A DNA stretch of 64,000 bases. Source: Topomyia yanbarensis (Eukaryota; Arthropoda; Insecta; Diptera; Culicidae). This document shows, piece by piece, positions 20,641 to 31,098 of the stretch. The stretch is taken from the NCBI RefSeq assembly GCF_030247195.1, contig NC_080670.1, forward strand, positions 35,493,934 through 35,557,933, in the 5' to 3' direction. Position 1 is the stretch's first letter; each line of letters starts with the position of its first letter. The translations under genes and the position numbers were made by a program. The notes under the pieces were generated by a model. That model was given only the letters and a program-made list of their open reading frames with translations, searched no databases and was not told the origin of the DNA.

Positions 20641-21440
20641 TTAAAAGTCCGAAATATGTGTCGATTTTCTATAGCTAAAATTCGAGACATTCAGGAAATT
20701 TGTTAAATTAGCCTAAATGTGTACCTAAAATGTTCTAAATTTCTTGAAAATGAAAAGAATTTCAAAATTGTCTAAATCTACTCAATTTTCTAAATATTTA
20801 AAAAAATCCAAAAAATTCATTTTTTCTACAGGTTTTAAATTTTTTTTACTGATTACGATGTATTATAAAGTTTTCTGAAATTTCCTGTTTTCTAGAAATC
20901 TTAACTTTTTTAATGTTTACTGATATTCTATGTATTTTCCCAAAATGAAAGACAAAAAAGAATTTTAATTTATTAAATTCATTATTATTCATTAAAATTT
21001 TCTACAATTTTCTGAATATCTCTAAAGTTTAAAATGGGTTCTAAAATATTTTTTTTTCTTTTTGCTGTAAATTTTATAAAATAAAAAATTAAAAATTGAA
21101 ACATACAAATTATACAAAATGATTTCTCACAAGCACAAAAGTTCAGAAATCAGAACATCTGTTCTGGCGGGACATCAGTTGCGATTATTTCTTAGCTTGT
21201 GAACTTGTTTAGTTTTGATTGTCGCTTATAGCTAGGGACTAACTCAGTTTTTTGTTCTATTCGACGTTTCGGCTTCCGATTTGAACTTTTTCAGGGAAAC
21301 TAAGTTATCGTTTTTGGTCAGAACATCGTTCGCCAACGATGGGTCGTTTCCATACTTAAAAAAAATTAAACCTGTCCACAAAATTAGTTAAATACCATGG
21401 CAGTGTACAGAATTGACAAAACTTTGATGCTTCCAACATA
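20641..21440. other. AT-rich DNA, no gene
   Basis: A/T-rich sequence with many TTCTAAA and AATTTTC words. A CGACGTTTCGGCTTCCGATT word at about 21,260 is of a kind often seen at transposon ends, but no partner arm was found. Confidence 0.35.
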
Positions 21441-22924
21441 CTTAAGCCTTTGTTTTCACTCGTAGTTACAGTTTTCTGCATTCTTCATTTTTTCCAATCT
21501 CCAATCATATTTCAAAGAAAGCTGACCAACAAAAAATCCCCCTACTTTATTCAAATAAACGGTTATATGCAAATTGGCAACCAGTCCGCACCTTCACTGA
21601 ATCCTTTCTTTACGACAGGACGGCAAACGAAAACCTTACCTTTCCTCACTTTTCCTGTCCACCCAATACTGCAACAGCAGCAGACAAAACATCGTCAAAC
21701 AAACGCAATATTTACCGACCGAGTGCAGCTGGAGCCGGTCTGCCTGGCCCGTGTCCCATTGAAGATAGCCCCGCAAACAAGGAAGAACTTAATTACAAAC
21801 CGAGTACGACGATCCAGTTGCGTCGAACGGAACCTAGGTCCTGGCAGTGCCGAGGGACGAGTGCCCTCAACTACCACGGCTATATGTATTAGAGAGTAGA
21901 ACCCCCAAACGAGGATTTTTCTTCGTGGCCAGGAAAGGGACCCGGAGTTTTCACCTGCTGCCATTAACAGACGACGACCTGGGTAAGAAAGGAACAGGTC
22001 GCAATCCGCTCTCAGCTGATGATAAACACATATCTTTTTGCGTTTGCTTTTCGCTTCTTGCTGGTTTTTCTTGGGAATAAAGGCACCCCAGACGAGATAT
22101 TAAAAGTCCTCCATCGCAGCGGAAAGAAACGTCAGCTAGCGGAATGAACGAAAATTCAAGCACGTGGAAAAACCGTAAGTGTGTAATAATTCGTTTCTCC
22201 TGAAATGCCTTTGCATTCCACTTCATTCGGTCGAAGGAATAGGCACCTTATAATATCGATCGATAGAGCAGAGAAAAAAAAGGAGCAAACTGGCGAGGAA
22301 GTGGCCGGTGCACGCGAGTCATAAATAAATTAGGATCACGGAATGTGTGCGCGCGCGTGTGTGGAAAGATGTTTGTATATTTGTTGTCCCTCGAGGGTCC
22401 TGCAAACGTTACGCCGGTCGGAACAAGCAGGTGGATTCGAGGCGACCCTACGACTACTAGCCTGGCTGACAATTCACCTTGTTTCGGAACGGTATATCGT
22501 CGGGTACGCGTAGGGACGAAGAGTGATTGCTTTGGATCGTCTGGAACGTGTCATAACATGATGACGGATGATTTGGAATGTAAAGGATTTTTTTTTTCTT
22601 CTGGGAGTAGGTGAAGTGATATTTTCCACTTTTGTGGTTTTGTCGAAAATATTCAAAAGCGCGCAGTTCTGCGGCTATTTGCACGCAGGCTGAAACTTTT
22701 TTTAAAATTTTTATAGCGACTTTGTAGTATTTTTCCGATAGATTTAATTTTACTCCAGGGCTCTTGAAATATTCATGATCAAAATCAAAATGAAATCAAA
22801 TATGGTTGAAACAAATATTAGAGATTTGCAACTTCTCAAGTCTAACAGAAGATGTTTGATCCTAGTCTAACACAATATTACATAAACACGATAAGAGATT
22901 TTATATTATCTGCCAACTTATAAA
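21441..22924. other. Mostly unique DNA with one candidate mini-exon
   Basis: It is GC-richer between 21,580 and 22,600. A possible 52-bp exon lies at 22,117-22,168: acceptor context TCCTCCATCGCAG before it, an open frame with ATG at 22,144 (MNENSSTWKN), and a strong GTAAGTG donor after it. It connects to nothing I can identify. Overlapping ORFs on both strands (for example plus 21,450-21,899) have no recognisable domain. Confidence 0.25.
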
Positions 22925-23480
22925 AGTCGTGAGTGACCAGCTGTACAAAGCAATACACTACGTGATCGGGATGATTTGGTTGGAAGACGAGACGCCTTCG
23001 GATTGGTTGGAATGTCTCATATGCCCTATTTCGAAGAACCGGCACAAAATCGAGTATAATAACTATCGAGGCATAATGATCATCAATGCCGCCCCCATAC
23101 GATACTCTCCCGTGTTCTGTTTAGCAGACTGCGCCCATCGGCTGATTCTGCGATAAAAGACAAAATCCTAATGGGGGTTTCGACAGCGACGATCAACGAC
23201 GGACGAAATGTTTACCCTGCGACGAATCCTTGGTAAATTCTAGGAATACAACTTACGGATTCATCATATGTTTGTGGATTTCAAGGCGATGTACGATTCA
23301 GTGAAATGGAATGAACCATGGCAGAAAATGCTTTGAAATGGCTTTCCGACAAAACTGATTAAACTGACTCGCATGACGCTGGATGGGTCAAAATCAAGTG
23401 TCAGAATAGCCGGAGAGCCATCGTACTCGTTTGATGGATTGATGCAGGGTGATGAGTTTCGATTATTGAAACTAGCGCTC
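22925..23480 (+). pseudogene. RTE-type LINE, central RT fragment (decayed)
   Basis: Reading pieces are IWLEDETPSDWLECLICPIS, EYNNYRGIMIINA, then after frameshifts FVDFKAMYDSVKWNE, LIKLTRMTLDGSKSSVRI and FDGLMQGDE. These match the RT palm of RTE-type LINEs (W----CPIYKKGD---NNYRGI, FIDFKAAYDS, GL-QGD-LS). The YADD region is missing. Stops and frameshifts show it is dead. It is independent of the C-terminal piece at 13,018-13,540. Confidence 0.75.
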
Positions 23481-23794
23481 GAAAGTGTTAAACGAAGAAC
23501 TGAGCAAAACTCTACAAGCTCTCACAAATACAAATATAAATGAATGTGGCAACCAGCAACAGCATTTTAGTTGCTTTCTCGGATTGCTAATTGATGCTCA
23601 TGAAAGTGAACATACGGCGAATCAACAGCGGCAATCACGGAGAGCGACTAAAATGTTGCGACTGATTGTATGTTTAAGTTTTCGATTTGATCTCTGTTAG
23701 CCGATATCTTTAAGCTATTCGTCAGAACGCTATATAGAGCAACGACACATTTCGAGGATGAAACACGTTGCGTCGCCTCTCGTTCTCGTTATCT
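23481..23794. other. No feature seen
   Basis: It may include further decayed LINE sequence after the RTE fragment, but no motif is readable. Confidence 0.35.
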
Positions 23795-25262
23795 TAAACC
23801 CTATCAATATGGGTATTCATGGAACGGGCTTGACAAGTAAATAGTAAATATCGATGAGTCAGGCTATTTTGGAAACCTTGTGAAAGTTTTGTGAAATTCT
23901 ATTAAAAAAAACTCATTCAATTTGGGTAGTTTTGGAACGAACTTAACAAGTAGAAACCAAAAATTGATGTCTGGTGGCATTTTGAAAACCAAAATGGCGA
24001 TTTTCGGTTTAGCGAGATTCTCACGAACTTAATGAATATGAGCATTTTTAGAACGGGCTTGACGAGTAAACGACAAATCTTAATGCCTGACGTTATTTTG
24101 AAAACCAAGATGGCGACCTGCGGTTTGACGAAATGCTCTAAAACTCAATCAATATGAGTATTTATGGAGCGGGCTTGAAAGGGAAGACAATAAATATCGA
24201 TGTCTGAGGCCATTTCGATAATCAAGATGGCAGCTTCCGGTTTGGTGAAGTTATCTAATACTCCATCAACATATTTTTTTTAGAAACGCAAAAACTTAAT
24301 AAATAGGGTGATGAGCCTATTCGCGCCATGTTTCTATTATCACCCGATCAATTTGAAGCCGTTGGTTAGAGCAGTGTCTGCCATCTTTGTTCAACGCATT
24401 GAGTTAAATGGTAGCGCAACAATAGGGGCACTCGATTCGAGATTTCATTGTGCTCAAACACGAGAATTTTACTGTTTTCAACGCATTTGTGTTATTACAT
24501 TGGTTCTTAACAACGAAGCTAAGCGGTTGATGTCAATTTCTACGCATTCCATTGATTGTAAGGCAAGAAATTACCGAATTAGTGAGGCACCTTGCTTAGT
24601 ATGGTGAAAATAGGCTCATCACCCTATGTGTATTTTTTTAGCGAGCTTGATGTGTAGACGACAAATATCGATGCATGACGCCATTTTGAAAATCAAGATG
24701 GCAATTTTCGGTTTGTCGGAATTATCTAAAACTTAGTCAATATGAGTTTTGTTGGAACGGGCTTGGTGAGTAGACGATAAATATCGATGTCTGTGGCTGT
24801 TTTGAAAGCCAAGATGGTGACGTCCGGCTTAGTGAAATTCTCTAAAACTCAATCAATATGAGTATTTTCGGAACGGGCTTGACGAGTAGACGACAAATAG
24901 CGATGTCTGAGGCCACTTTGAAAACCAACATGGTGACTTCCGGTTTAGCGGAAATCTTGAAACTAGCAATTTGGGTATTGTTGGAACGAGCTTGACGAGT
25001 AGACACCTAATACCAATTACTGGCGCCATTTTGAGCACCAATAGGCAACTTCAGATTTAGCAGAATAATCTAAAACTCAAACAATATGGGTAATTTTGTA
25101 ACTGGCTTCAGGGATAGATGCCAAATATCAATGTCTGCAGCCATTTTGTGAAACCAAGCTTCTCTAAAAATCAATGATAATAGGGGGTTTTCTTGGACTG
25201 GGCTTGACGAGTGGACGCCAAATATCGATGCCTGAGGCCATTTCGAAATCTAAGAATGAAGG
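23795..25262 (+). repeat. 115-bp tandem array, about 11 units, split by a MITE
   Basis: Units share TCAATATGAGTATTTTTGG, AACGGGCTTGACGAGTAGAC, AAATATCGATGTCTGAGGCC and CAAGATGGCGACTTCCGGTT. AATATG-type anchors fall near 23805, 23918, 24034, 24151, 24739, 24854, 24968 and 25083, a step of 113-117 bp. Many units carry an inverted pair of GCCAT and ATGGC cores about 13 bp apart, followed by a CTTCCGG-like word. It does not look coding. Confidence 0.9.
24306..24624. mobile_element. 319-bp MITE with TA duplication, inserted in the 115-bp array
   Basis: The ends GGGTGATGAGCCTATT and AATAGGCTCATCACCC are inverted repeats with TA on both sides (24304-24305 and 24625-24626), as in the Tc1/mariner superfamily. 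The interior word GTTAGAGCAGTGTCTGCCAT is shared with the copy at 39,790-40,109. Non-autonomous. Confidence 0.9.
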
Positions 25263-25387
25263 CAGAAACCGTGTAAATTGCGAAGTCTTGAAGGTATTAA
25301 GGACTATTTTTGGTGGAACCGTGCTGATTGTAAAATACGAAATCATCACTTTTCCTAATATCTAAAGTTTTTTTGCATTCAGTGTAA

Positions 25388-26075
25388 TGCATCTTTTTGC
25401 ACAGTTTTTTTAATTGACACGGTTTTTACACGGATTCCGGAACTAACGCAATTTTCGCACGGTTTCGGAATTACGCGCCTAATGCGAATAACGTGGTTTT
25501 TTACACGGCACTAGAGATGGGTCATTCGTTCGCGAACGGTTCAAGTGAACTGGTTCTTCGAAGAGAATGATCGAAAGGAAGTTCTTTTTAAAAGAACGGT
25601 AGTTCTCAATTCTCTTCAAAGCGAATGAACTGAACCTGACCCAAAGCCGTTTGACGAATTTCTCGGACCGATTTTTAGGCGAACGAATGAAAATGAACCG
25701 ACTTGCCGTCCCACAAACCGCTCTTTGTGCTCTCCCAGAATGGAACCGGCGAAGAACGACTCACAAGCGAACGACTCATCACATTCTCTATTTCTCTAGT
25801 TATACATCATGAAGAAATCGCTACCCTTGATGAACTTGTTAAGCATACAGGGGTATAATAGTTTGGGCAGCATCTGTTTGGTTCCTCTCCAAGAATCGAA
25901 TGTTTTGAGAGACATTCGCTAGATACAAGTAAAATATCAGCTGAACGGAAGAACGGTTCATCTGAACTAGTTCTTTTTACAGAACTGTTCAGTCGGGAAT
26001 GGTTCTTCGAAGTGAACTGTTTCGCCCATCTCTACACGGCACGTAACCTCCGTGTGAAAAAACCCTTGTGGAACT
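25388..26075. mobile_element. ACACGG-repeat MITE, interrupted by a hAT element
   Basis: The left part has TTTTTTTAATTGACACGG, TTTTTACACGGATTCCGG and GCACGGTTTCGG. The right part is CCTCCGTGTGAAAAAACCC. The plan is like the ACGCGG MITE at 10,124 with ACACGG in place of ACGCGG. The edges are approximate. Confidence 0.6.
25512..26034. mobile_element. 523-bp hAT-type MITE with perfect 8-bp duplication
   Basis: Terminal inverted repeats are TAGAGATGGG and CCCATCTCTA. The target duplication CACGGCAC is exact on both sides (25504-25511 and 26035-26042); eight base pairs is the hAT hallmark. Subterminal GAACGGTTC and GGTTCTTCGAAG words occur in both orientations and could be transposase binding sites. 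It has no transposase and would need one from elsewhere. Confidence 0.93.
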
Positions 26076-26092
26076 TGAAAACTTACAACACA

Positions 26093-27214
26093 ATTTTAGA
26101 TTTTATTTAACCCTCCGGAAGTCACGCTTATGGCCCACTGGCTGCTCGTTCAAACGATTTCGTTCAGTGCGCTAGAGCGACTGCTGCAAGGTTAATACCC
26201 GTAAATGTAGTCACAACACGCCTGTTATGCCCCAGACATTATCTACCCATCTTTTCTATATTGTCCATGGTGTCTTTCCTATGTGCGGGTACTCCATAAT
26301 TTCGGGGCTAGTATGTTTAAGGACTATATTGACCAGTGAGGCTTTTTAGGGTCTCTAAATTGTAGCACTGGTCCTGCAAAGATACGATAAGAATAGGTGG
26401 AGTAGCCCGTCAGCACCAGTAAGTCGTCGCGTTGGTTTGAAACGAACGATCTGAAACGTCGTATGACACCATTCAGATAAGACACGGCCAGGTTGGCCCT
26501 CGCCAATCAGGAGGTTACTCTTCGGCGTATCTGTACGACCGTTGAGGACTTCAGGGGAATAAAATTTGACCCTCTATTGGAGCAGTGGAGCGCTTGTTAA
26601 AGTTTAAAAGGTGAAACGGCGGAATATAATATTCGTATAATTCAGCTTCAACATATACGATATGTAGAACTGGATGGTTACCGCAGTGCAAACCTTTGCT
26701 TTAAGCTACAACATGAGCACGATCTGTATTTGGGAACACCAGTTGCCACTATAAAAAACATCATATCGTAATATGGAGAAGTACTCTACGTCAAAGAGAA
26801 TAAATTGAGCCATTTATTCCCAGGTATTTTGAACGGTGTTCGAGCGCTGAGAATGCAGATAAAATAGATCATTTCTTCTTTCATTGGCAAAGATCCTGGA
26901 TCTGCTTGCTTTCAGATCACGCTGTGTACATATGAGAGCCAGAATTTCACGTGTCAGTACTTTGAACAATCAGCGCACTTTGCAAATTGCTGCGCGGTCG
27001 TACCGAATTCGAAACCAAAACAAATACAAAAACTTCAGCACACACTGTTGCCCACCAGTGATGCTTGTAAGTCCATAGGTTTGCGTTTCGACTTTGTAGC
27101 ACCATACTAACGCTAATCCAAAATTGAAAACATTACTTGTGAACACACCTAGAAGACTTCTTACTTTCCTTTTTCAATATTTATTCCGACTAATATGTGG
27201 TCATATTTTCTTTT
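26093..27214. other. No gene recognised
   Basis: Mixed-composition DNA. Short open frames (such as plus 26,884-27,078) have no domain. The stretch at 26,100-26,190 has a GTCGCTCTAGCGCACTG-like word on its minus strand, and no partner was found. Confidence 0.35.
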
Positions 27215-27502
27215 ACTTTTTAACGACATTCAATTAACTAGGGATTAATTAATTAGGAAAAGTTGTGAAAATTTTAGAGCCCCTACTACTCAAGTGAGAG
27301 CAAGGTTGTGAAATATACAGATCGGAAAACTACAAGCGGCAGGGTCATTTGAATCAGGCTTAAACTCTTACAGACTCATCTTTTGTCTTCTGCTGGCAGG
27401 AGTCGAGCTTACTACGAATCGCTGAAGTGGCTATCAACATGGCTCATGGCAAAGACCAATACGTAACTTCTCTTTTGTCGGTTCCCATGTTGAGAGGTTG
27501 TC
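27215..27502 (+). mobile_element. 5' region of a CR1-type LINE, inverted relative to its neighbour
   Basis: This plus-strand segment (from about TTTTTAACGACATTCAATTA to the LINE tail) aligns with the minus-strand 5' region of the adjacent LINE (31,290 down to about 31,036). Shared words are GAGAGCAAGG, CTTCTGCTGGCAG and TTACTACGAATCGCT. It includes the presumed ORF1 start: ATGGCTCATGGCAAA here against ATGTCTCACGGCAAA there. After about 17 codons it is cut off by the neighbour's tail repeat. It is either a second 5' fragment into which the neighbour inserted, or a by-product of an abnormal insertion. Confidence 0.8.
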
Positions 27503-27625
27503 TTTATTTATTTATTTATTTATTTCGTCAATCGATGTAGACTACAGATTTCCTTAATTACTAATGTGTATATTTCGTGAATTTAGTATAAATGAAGCAA
27601 TTTCGGCTTTTACTGAATCATCCTC

Positions 27626-29614
27626 TTACGCGTTAGAATTTCTTTTGTGTATAAAATATTGGTTTAGTTTCAGTTTAGACATTGTAAAATCAATTGAGTC
27701 GCAATAGTGATTATAAATAGACATCATTCGATTTATGGGGCTATATTTTGCATAGTTTGTGCGAAAAGGAGTTATTGAAAATATACTTCGATTTCGTAGC
27801 TGTCGTGAAGGTGCATAAAAGTTCAATTTGGATAAAATTTCAGCTGAATCGATACGATGCGAAACAATATTATTAATGAATGAGAGCATTGCAAACTCGC
27901 GACGCTCCTTTAATGTTTGAATATTGATAAGCAAGCAGCGTGCTTCATAAGATGGCAGAGGGAATGCCGTCCATCCTAATTTACGAAGGGCAAATAATAA
28001 AAACTGTTTTTGTACCGATTCTATTCGTTCTTCATGTCTGCTTGAAAAAGGGCACCAAATAATACTGCAATATTCCAATATCGACCTAACATATGCAATA
28101 TATAATATTTTTATTGTATAAGGATCTTCAAAATGATAGCTAAAGCGTTTTATAAAACTGAGCATGTTGTTAGCTTTGTGTATAATTGTGTTATAATGAT
28201 CAATAAAATTTAACTTTGAATCTAATATAACACCTAAATCCCTAATTCTTTCACATTTGACTACAGTCTGATTTCCTAAGGTAATCTCAACATTCGGTGT
28301 TTGTCGTTTTCTACTAAAGGTTATTGAATTACACTTTTTCACGTTCAGTTGTAAGAGGCTTTTTTGACACCACATGTGGAAAATTTGTATTTCGTTTTGA
28401 AATGTATTAATATCCTCGGCATTTCTTATCTCCAAATAAAGTTTCATATCGTCCGCATAAATTAGTATTTTCAGTTTTTCGAGAATGAAGGAGATATCGT
28501 TCACGTATAAAATAAACAATAGAGGGCCTAAATGAGAGCCTTGTGGAACTCCTGAGGTGACTTTAATTGGATTAGATTGCTTTCCTTTAAATTTAATTAT
28601 TTGCTGACGTTCGGAGAGATATGATTCTAACCATGTAAGTAGCCCAGGCTCAATGCCGATCTTTGTCAATTTATAAAGTAACATTGGGATGTCAATGCGA
28701 TCAAATGCTTTACTAAAGTCTGTATAAAGTGCCTCCACGTAGTTTCCATTATCCATTGCAATCAGTGTATAATTAATAAATTCTAGTAAGTTTGTTGAGG
28801 TCGAACGACCTTTGAAGAAGCCATGCTGGAGGTTGGAAATTCTGTTTTTTATTTGAAGAAATATTTTTTTGTTAATGATTGATTCGAAAAGTTTCGGAAT
28901 ACAGGAGATTATGGCTATACCACGATAATTACGTACGTCAGATTTTTTGCCAGATTTATATATAGGCACTAAAAAAGATTTTTTCCATATTTTAGGGAAC
29001 TGTCCAGATTGCAAAGACATATTAAACAGCCAGAACAATGGGGCAGTTAACTCGGTTGCTAGGTTTTTCATAAATAATGGTGGGATTCCATCAGGGCCAG
29101 AACCTTTTGATACATCTAAATGTTTTAGAGAATTGAAAATGTCTTCCACTATGACATGATTGACACTAATATCCAAAGGAAAATCGGGAAGAAAAGCGAA
29201 GTAATCGCGATCACGGTCTTGTTCAGAAAAAGTCGTATATATTTCTTGGAAGAATGTTGCAAATAGGTTGCAGATTTCTTCCGAGTTATCACGTACGTTG
29301 TCATCCAAGTGCATTGTTGATGGGAAATTGTCTGATTTTAATTTAGTTTTGACGTAATTGAAAAAATTCTTTGGACAAGATTTGATCTGCTGTTCCGTTT
29401 TTGAATTATAATCCGCAAGTGCAGAATCTATGGCCATATTTAGTTTATCGCAAATGTCGAAATATTTTTCCAAGTCCTCATTATTTTGGTTTTTCTTATA
29501 TAGCTTATGGGCTTTTTGCTTCCTATTTTTCAAACTCTTAATTTGTCTATTATACCAAACGGGATGCTTCGAGTTGCCGTGTCGTCTTTTTTTTCTTAAT
29601 AGGCACCTCTTCAT
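27626..29614 (-). CDS. LINE ORF2, reverse transcriptase part
   Basis: A 662-codon frame. RT palm motifs: GSGPDGIP (171-178), NYRGIAIIS (229-237), QHGFFKGRST (263-272), TDFSKAFDR (298-306), VTSGVPQGSHLGPLLF (352-367) and IYADDMKLY (385-393), with D299, D388 and D389 as the metal-binding residues. The C-terminal domain contains RSILEYCSIIWCPF and LGWTAFPLP, typical of this superfamily, and there is no RNase H. The listed ATG is not the true start: the frame continues the endonuclease frame, separated by an 8-nt T run at 29,587-29,594 (A on the coding strand). The span from the endonuclease ATG (30,656) to this stop is 3,031 bp, one base over a multiple of three, so a single extra base in the run explains the split. 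The fused protein would be about 1,009 residues, a usual length. Confidence 0.95.
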   Translation of the reverse strand: MKRCLLRKKRRHGNSKHPVWYNRQIKSLKNRKQKAHKLYKKNQNNEDLEKYFDICDKLNMAIDSALADYNSKTEQQIKSCPKNFFNYVKTKLKSDNFPSTMHLDDNVRDNSEEICNLFATFFQEIYTTFSEQDRDRDYFAFLPDFPLDISVNHVIVEDIFNSLKHLDVSKGSGPDGIPPLFMKNLATELTAPLFWLFNMSLQSGQFPKIWKKSFLVPIYKSGKKSDVRNYRGIAIISCIPKLFESIINKKIFLQIKNRISNLQHGFFKGRSTSTNLLEFINYTLIAMDNGNYVEALYTDFSKAFDRIDIPMLLYKLTKIGIEPGLLTWLESYLSERQQIIKFKGKQSNPIKVTSGVPQGSHLGPLLFILYVNDISFILEKLKILIYADDMKLYLEIRNAEDINTFQNEIQIFHMWCQKSLLQLNVKKCNSITFSRKRQTPNVEITLGNQTVVKCERIRDLGVILDSKLNFIDHYNTIIHKANNMLSFIKRFSYHFEDPYTIKILYIAYVRSILEYCSIIWCPFSSRHEERIESVQKQFLLFALRKLGWTAFPLPSYEARCLLINIQTLKERREFAMLSFINNIVSHRIDSAEILSKLNFYAPSRQLRNRSIFSITPFRTNYAKYSPINRMMSIYNHYCDSIDFTMSKLKLNQYFIHKRNSNA

Positions 29615-30656
29615 AAATTATTTTGAAAATAATTTTGTAAAATACGTCCACTGCGGTTACAATATTTTCTTCATTTCTAAGGCTATTTTGCCAGTCGACA
29701 CTACTTAGCTTCCGCCTGATATTGTCATAATTGGCTTTATGGTATTCAAAGACTTCCTCAAAGTCACAATCGCTGGATTTTTGAATTTCATGGATGAATA
29801 AGGAAAATTCAATAGCAGTATGAAATGCTTCATTTTTCCACAAAGGAGTTAGAGATTCAGATACACAGAAGTCTTCCTGAATGTTTGTAAATAAAAGATC
29901 GAGATAGCAATTCTGTCGATTTTTTACGTGATTTATTTGATTTAGTCCTATGCTAGCAGTTTTGTCGAAAATATACTGCAATGTTTCGTTTTCTCCCACG
30001 ACTGGGATTAAAATATGTTCGTTTTCAGAGTCCGGAATAAAATCTGCGTTGCGTTGGTTAAAGTCTCCGTAAATGTGAACTTTAACCTCGGCTGGGAGTT
30101 CAGATAAAATTTGTTCAGCAATTTGGAAAAAAGCTTCGTACGATGTTATATTAGCATGCTCTGGCGGGAAATATACAGAGGCAAAAACATGCATTTCGCC
30201 GGCAATGTTTGATTTAACCCACACATGTTCAAATTCCTTAAACTTCACTGTGACTAGAATTTCTGAATTAAATTGAGCCGAAATACCCACAAGGACTCCC
30301 CCGCCAGACTTCTTTTGAGATTCGTGAAGATTTCGATCGTCTCTGAATACGTTAAAACCACTGCCGAAAATTTCTTCACTTTTTACGCTATCGTCCCAGC
30401 TAGTTTCAGTTCCTAATATAACCAAAAATGACGAACCTAATATACGTTTATGAATTTCTGCCATTTTGGCTGGACTTTTCATCCTATTAAAATTTTGACA
30501 ATACATTAATAATTCTGTCGCAGTCTTTTTTGTATTGGAAAGTCTACCATCATTATCTAATTCTTGGAAAACACTGTGCTCAACAGCAAACTCGTCTTTT
30601 TCTTCTTCTAAGGAAAGTGTCGAAACTACCGAAAACACGAATGTTGAAAGCGGCAT
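29550..30656 (-). CDS. LINE ORF2, APE-type endonuclease part
   Basis: A 368-codon frame starting at an ATG that overlaps the ORF1 end by 31 bp. Endonuclease motifs are ELLMYCQNFNRM (N53 of the QN pair region), ILGTETSW (E84), GGGVLVGI (118-125), YGDFNQRNADF (D198, N200) and the C-terminal EAFHTAIEF (H279), where most relatives have an Asp before the His. It nicks the target to prime reverse transcription. The last 22 codons (from the A8 run onward) are out of frame with the true continuation, which is the RT frame. The domain looks complete and close to intact. Confidence 0.93.
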   Translation of the reverse strand: MPLSTFVFSVVSTLSLEEEKDEFAVEHSVFQELDNDGRLSNTKKTATELLMYCQNFNRMKSPAKMAEIHKRILGSSFLVILGTETSWDDSVKSEEIFGSGFNVFRDDRNLHESQKKSGGGVLVGISAQFNSEILVTVKFKEFEHVWVKSNIAGEMHVFASVYFPPEHANITSYEAFFQIAEQILSELPAEVKVHIYGDFNQRNADFIPDSENEHILIPVVGENETLQYIFDKTASIGLNQINHVKNRQNCYLDLLFTNIQEDFCVSESLTPLWKNEAFHTAIEFSLFIHEIQKSSDCDFEEVFEYHKANYDNIRRKLSSVDWQNSLRNEENIVTAVDVFYKIIFKIIYEEVPIKKKKTTRQLEASRLV

Positions 30657-31098
30657 GCCTCACACGGTGATGATGATGGCGAACATTCCGTATTTACTGC
30701 ATTTAATTGTTGCGATGATCTTGATGTATCACGTGCTGGGTAGGGATTCAAAATCTCGCCTCGTGTAAATTGAATCGATAGAATATAATTTGTAGGTAGG
30801 CCGGAAAAACGATCCTTGGCTGCTGCAAGAAGCACTCTATCCGGTGGTAGAAAATTCGTGTTGCAGCTATGATTGGGATGACGGTTTTGGTTATGACTGG
30901 AGCTACTGGCACGATTAAAAAAGTTGCGATTGGAAAAATTGGCCGGCGGGCCATAATAACGATCGTTTATTGTTGCAGGGGGTCTCCGATCAGGTGGAAA
31001 AATATTGTTGTTGTTGTTGTTTTTAATATTATTTGCCGTGAGACATGTTGGTAGATTTGAGCGATTCGTAGTAACTCTGCTTAAGCTCGACTTCTGCC
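30626..31098 (-). pseudogene. LINE ORF1 remnant with Asn-rich linker
   Basis: A minus-strand frame runs from about 31,098 to a stop at 30,626. It contains an Asn run encoded by an AAC repeat (31,011-31,024), IFPPDRRPPATINDRYYGPP and NFFNRASSSHNQNRHPNHSC, and ends CEACRFQHSCFR. A presumed start (ATGTCTCACGGCAAA, around 31,050) is followed immediately by TAA in its own frame, and homology to the inverted 5' copy stops there. I infer that most of ORF1 was lost by an internal deletion. Confidence 0.55.

Noticed and set aside
23795..25262. CRISPR-like regular repeats
   Set aside because: Units are about 115 bp, diverged and contiguous, with no short conserved repeat plus unique spacers, in a eukaryotic transposon-rich setting.
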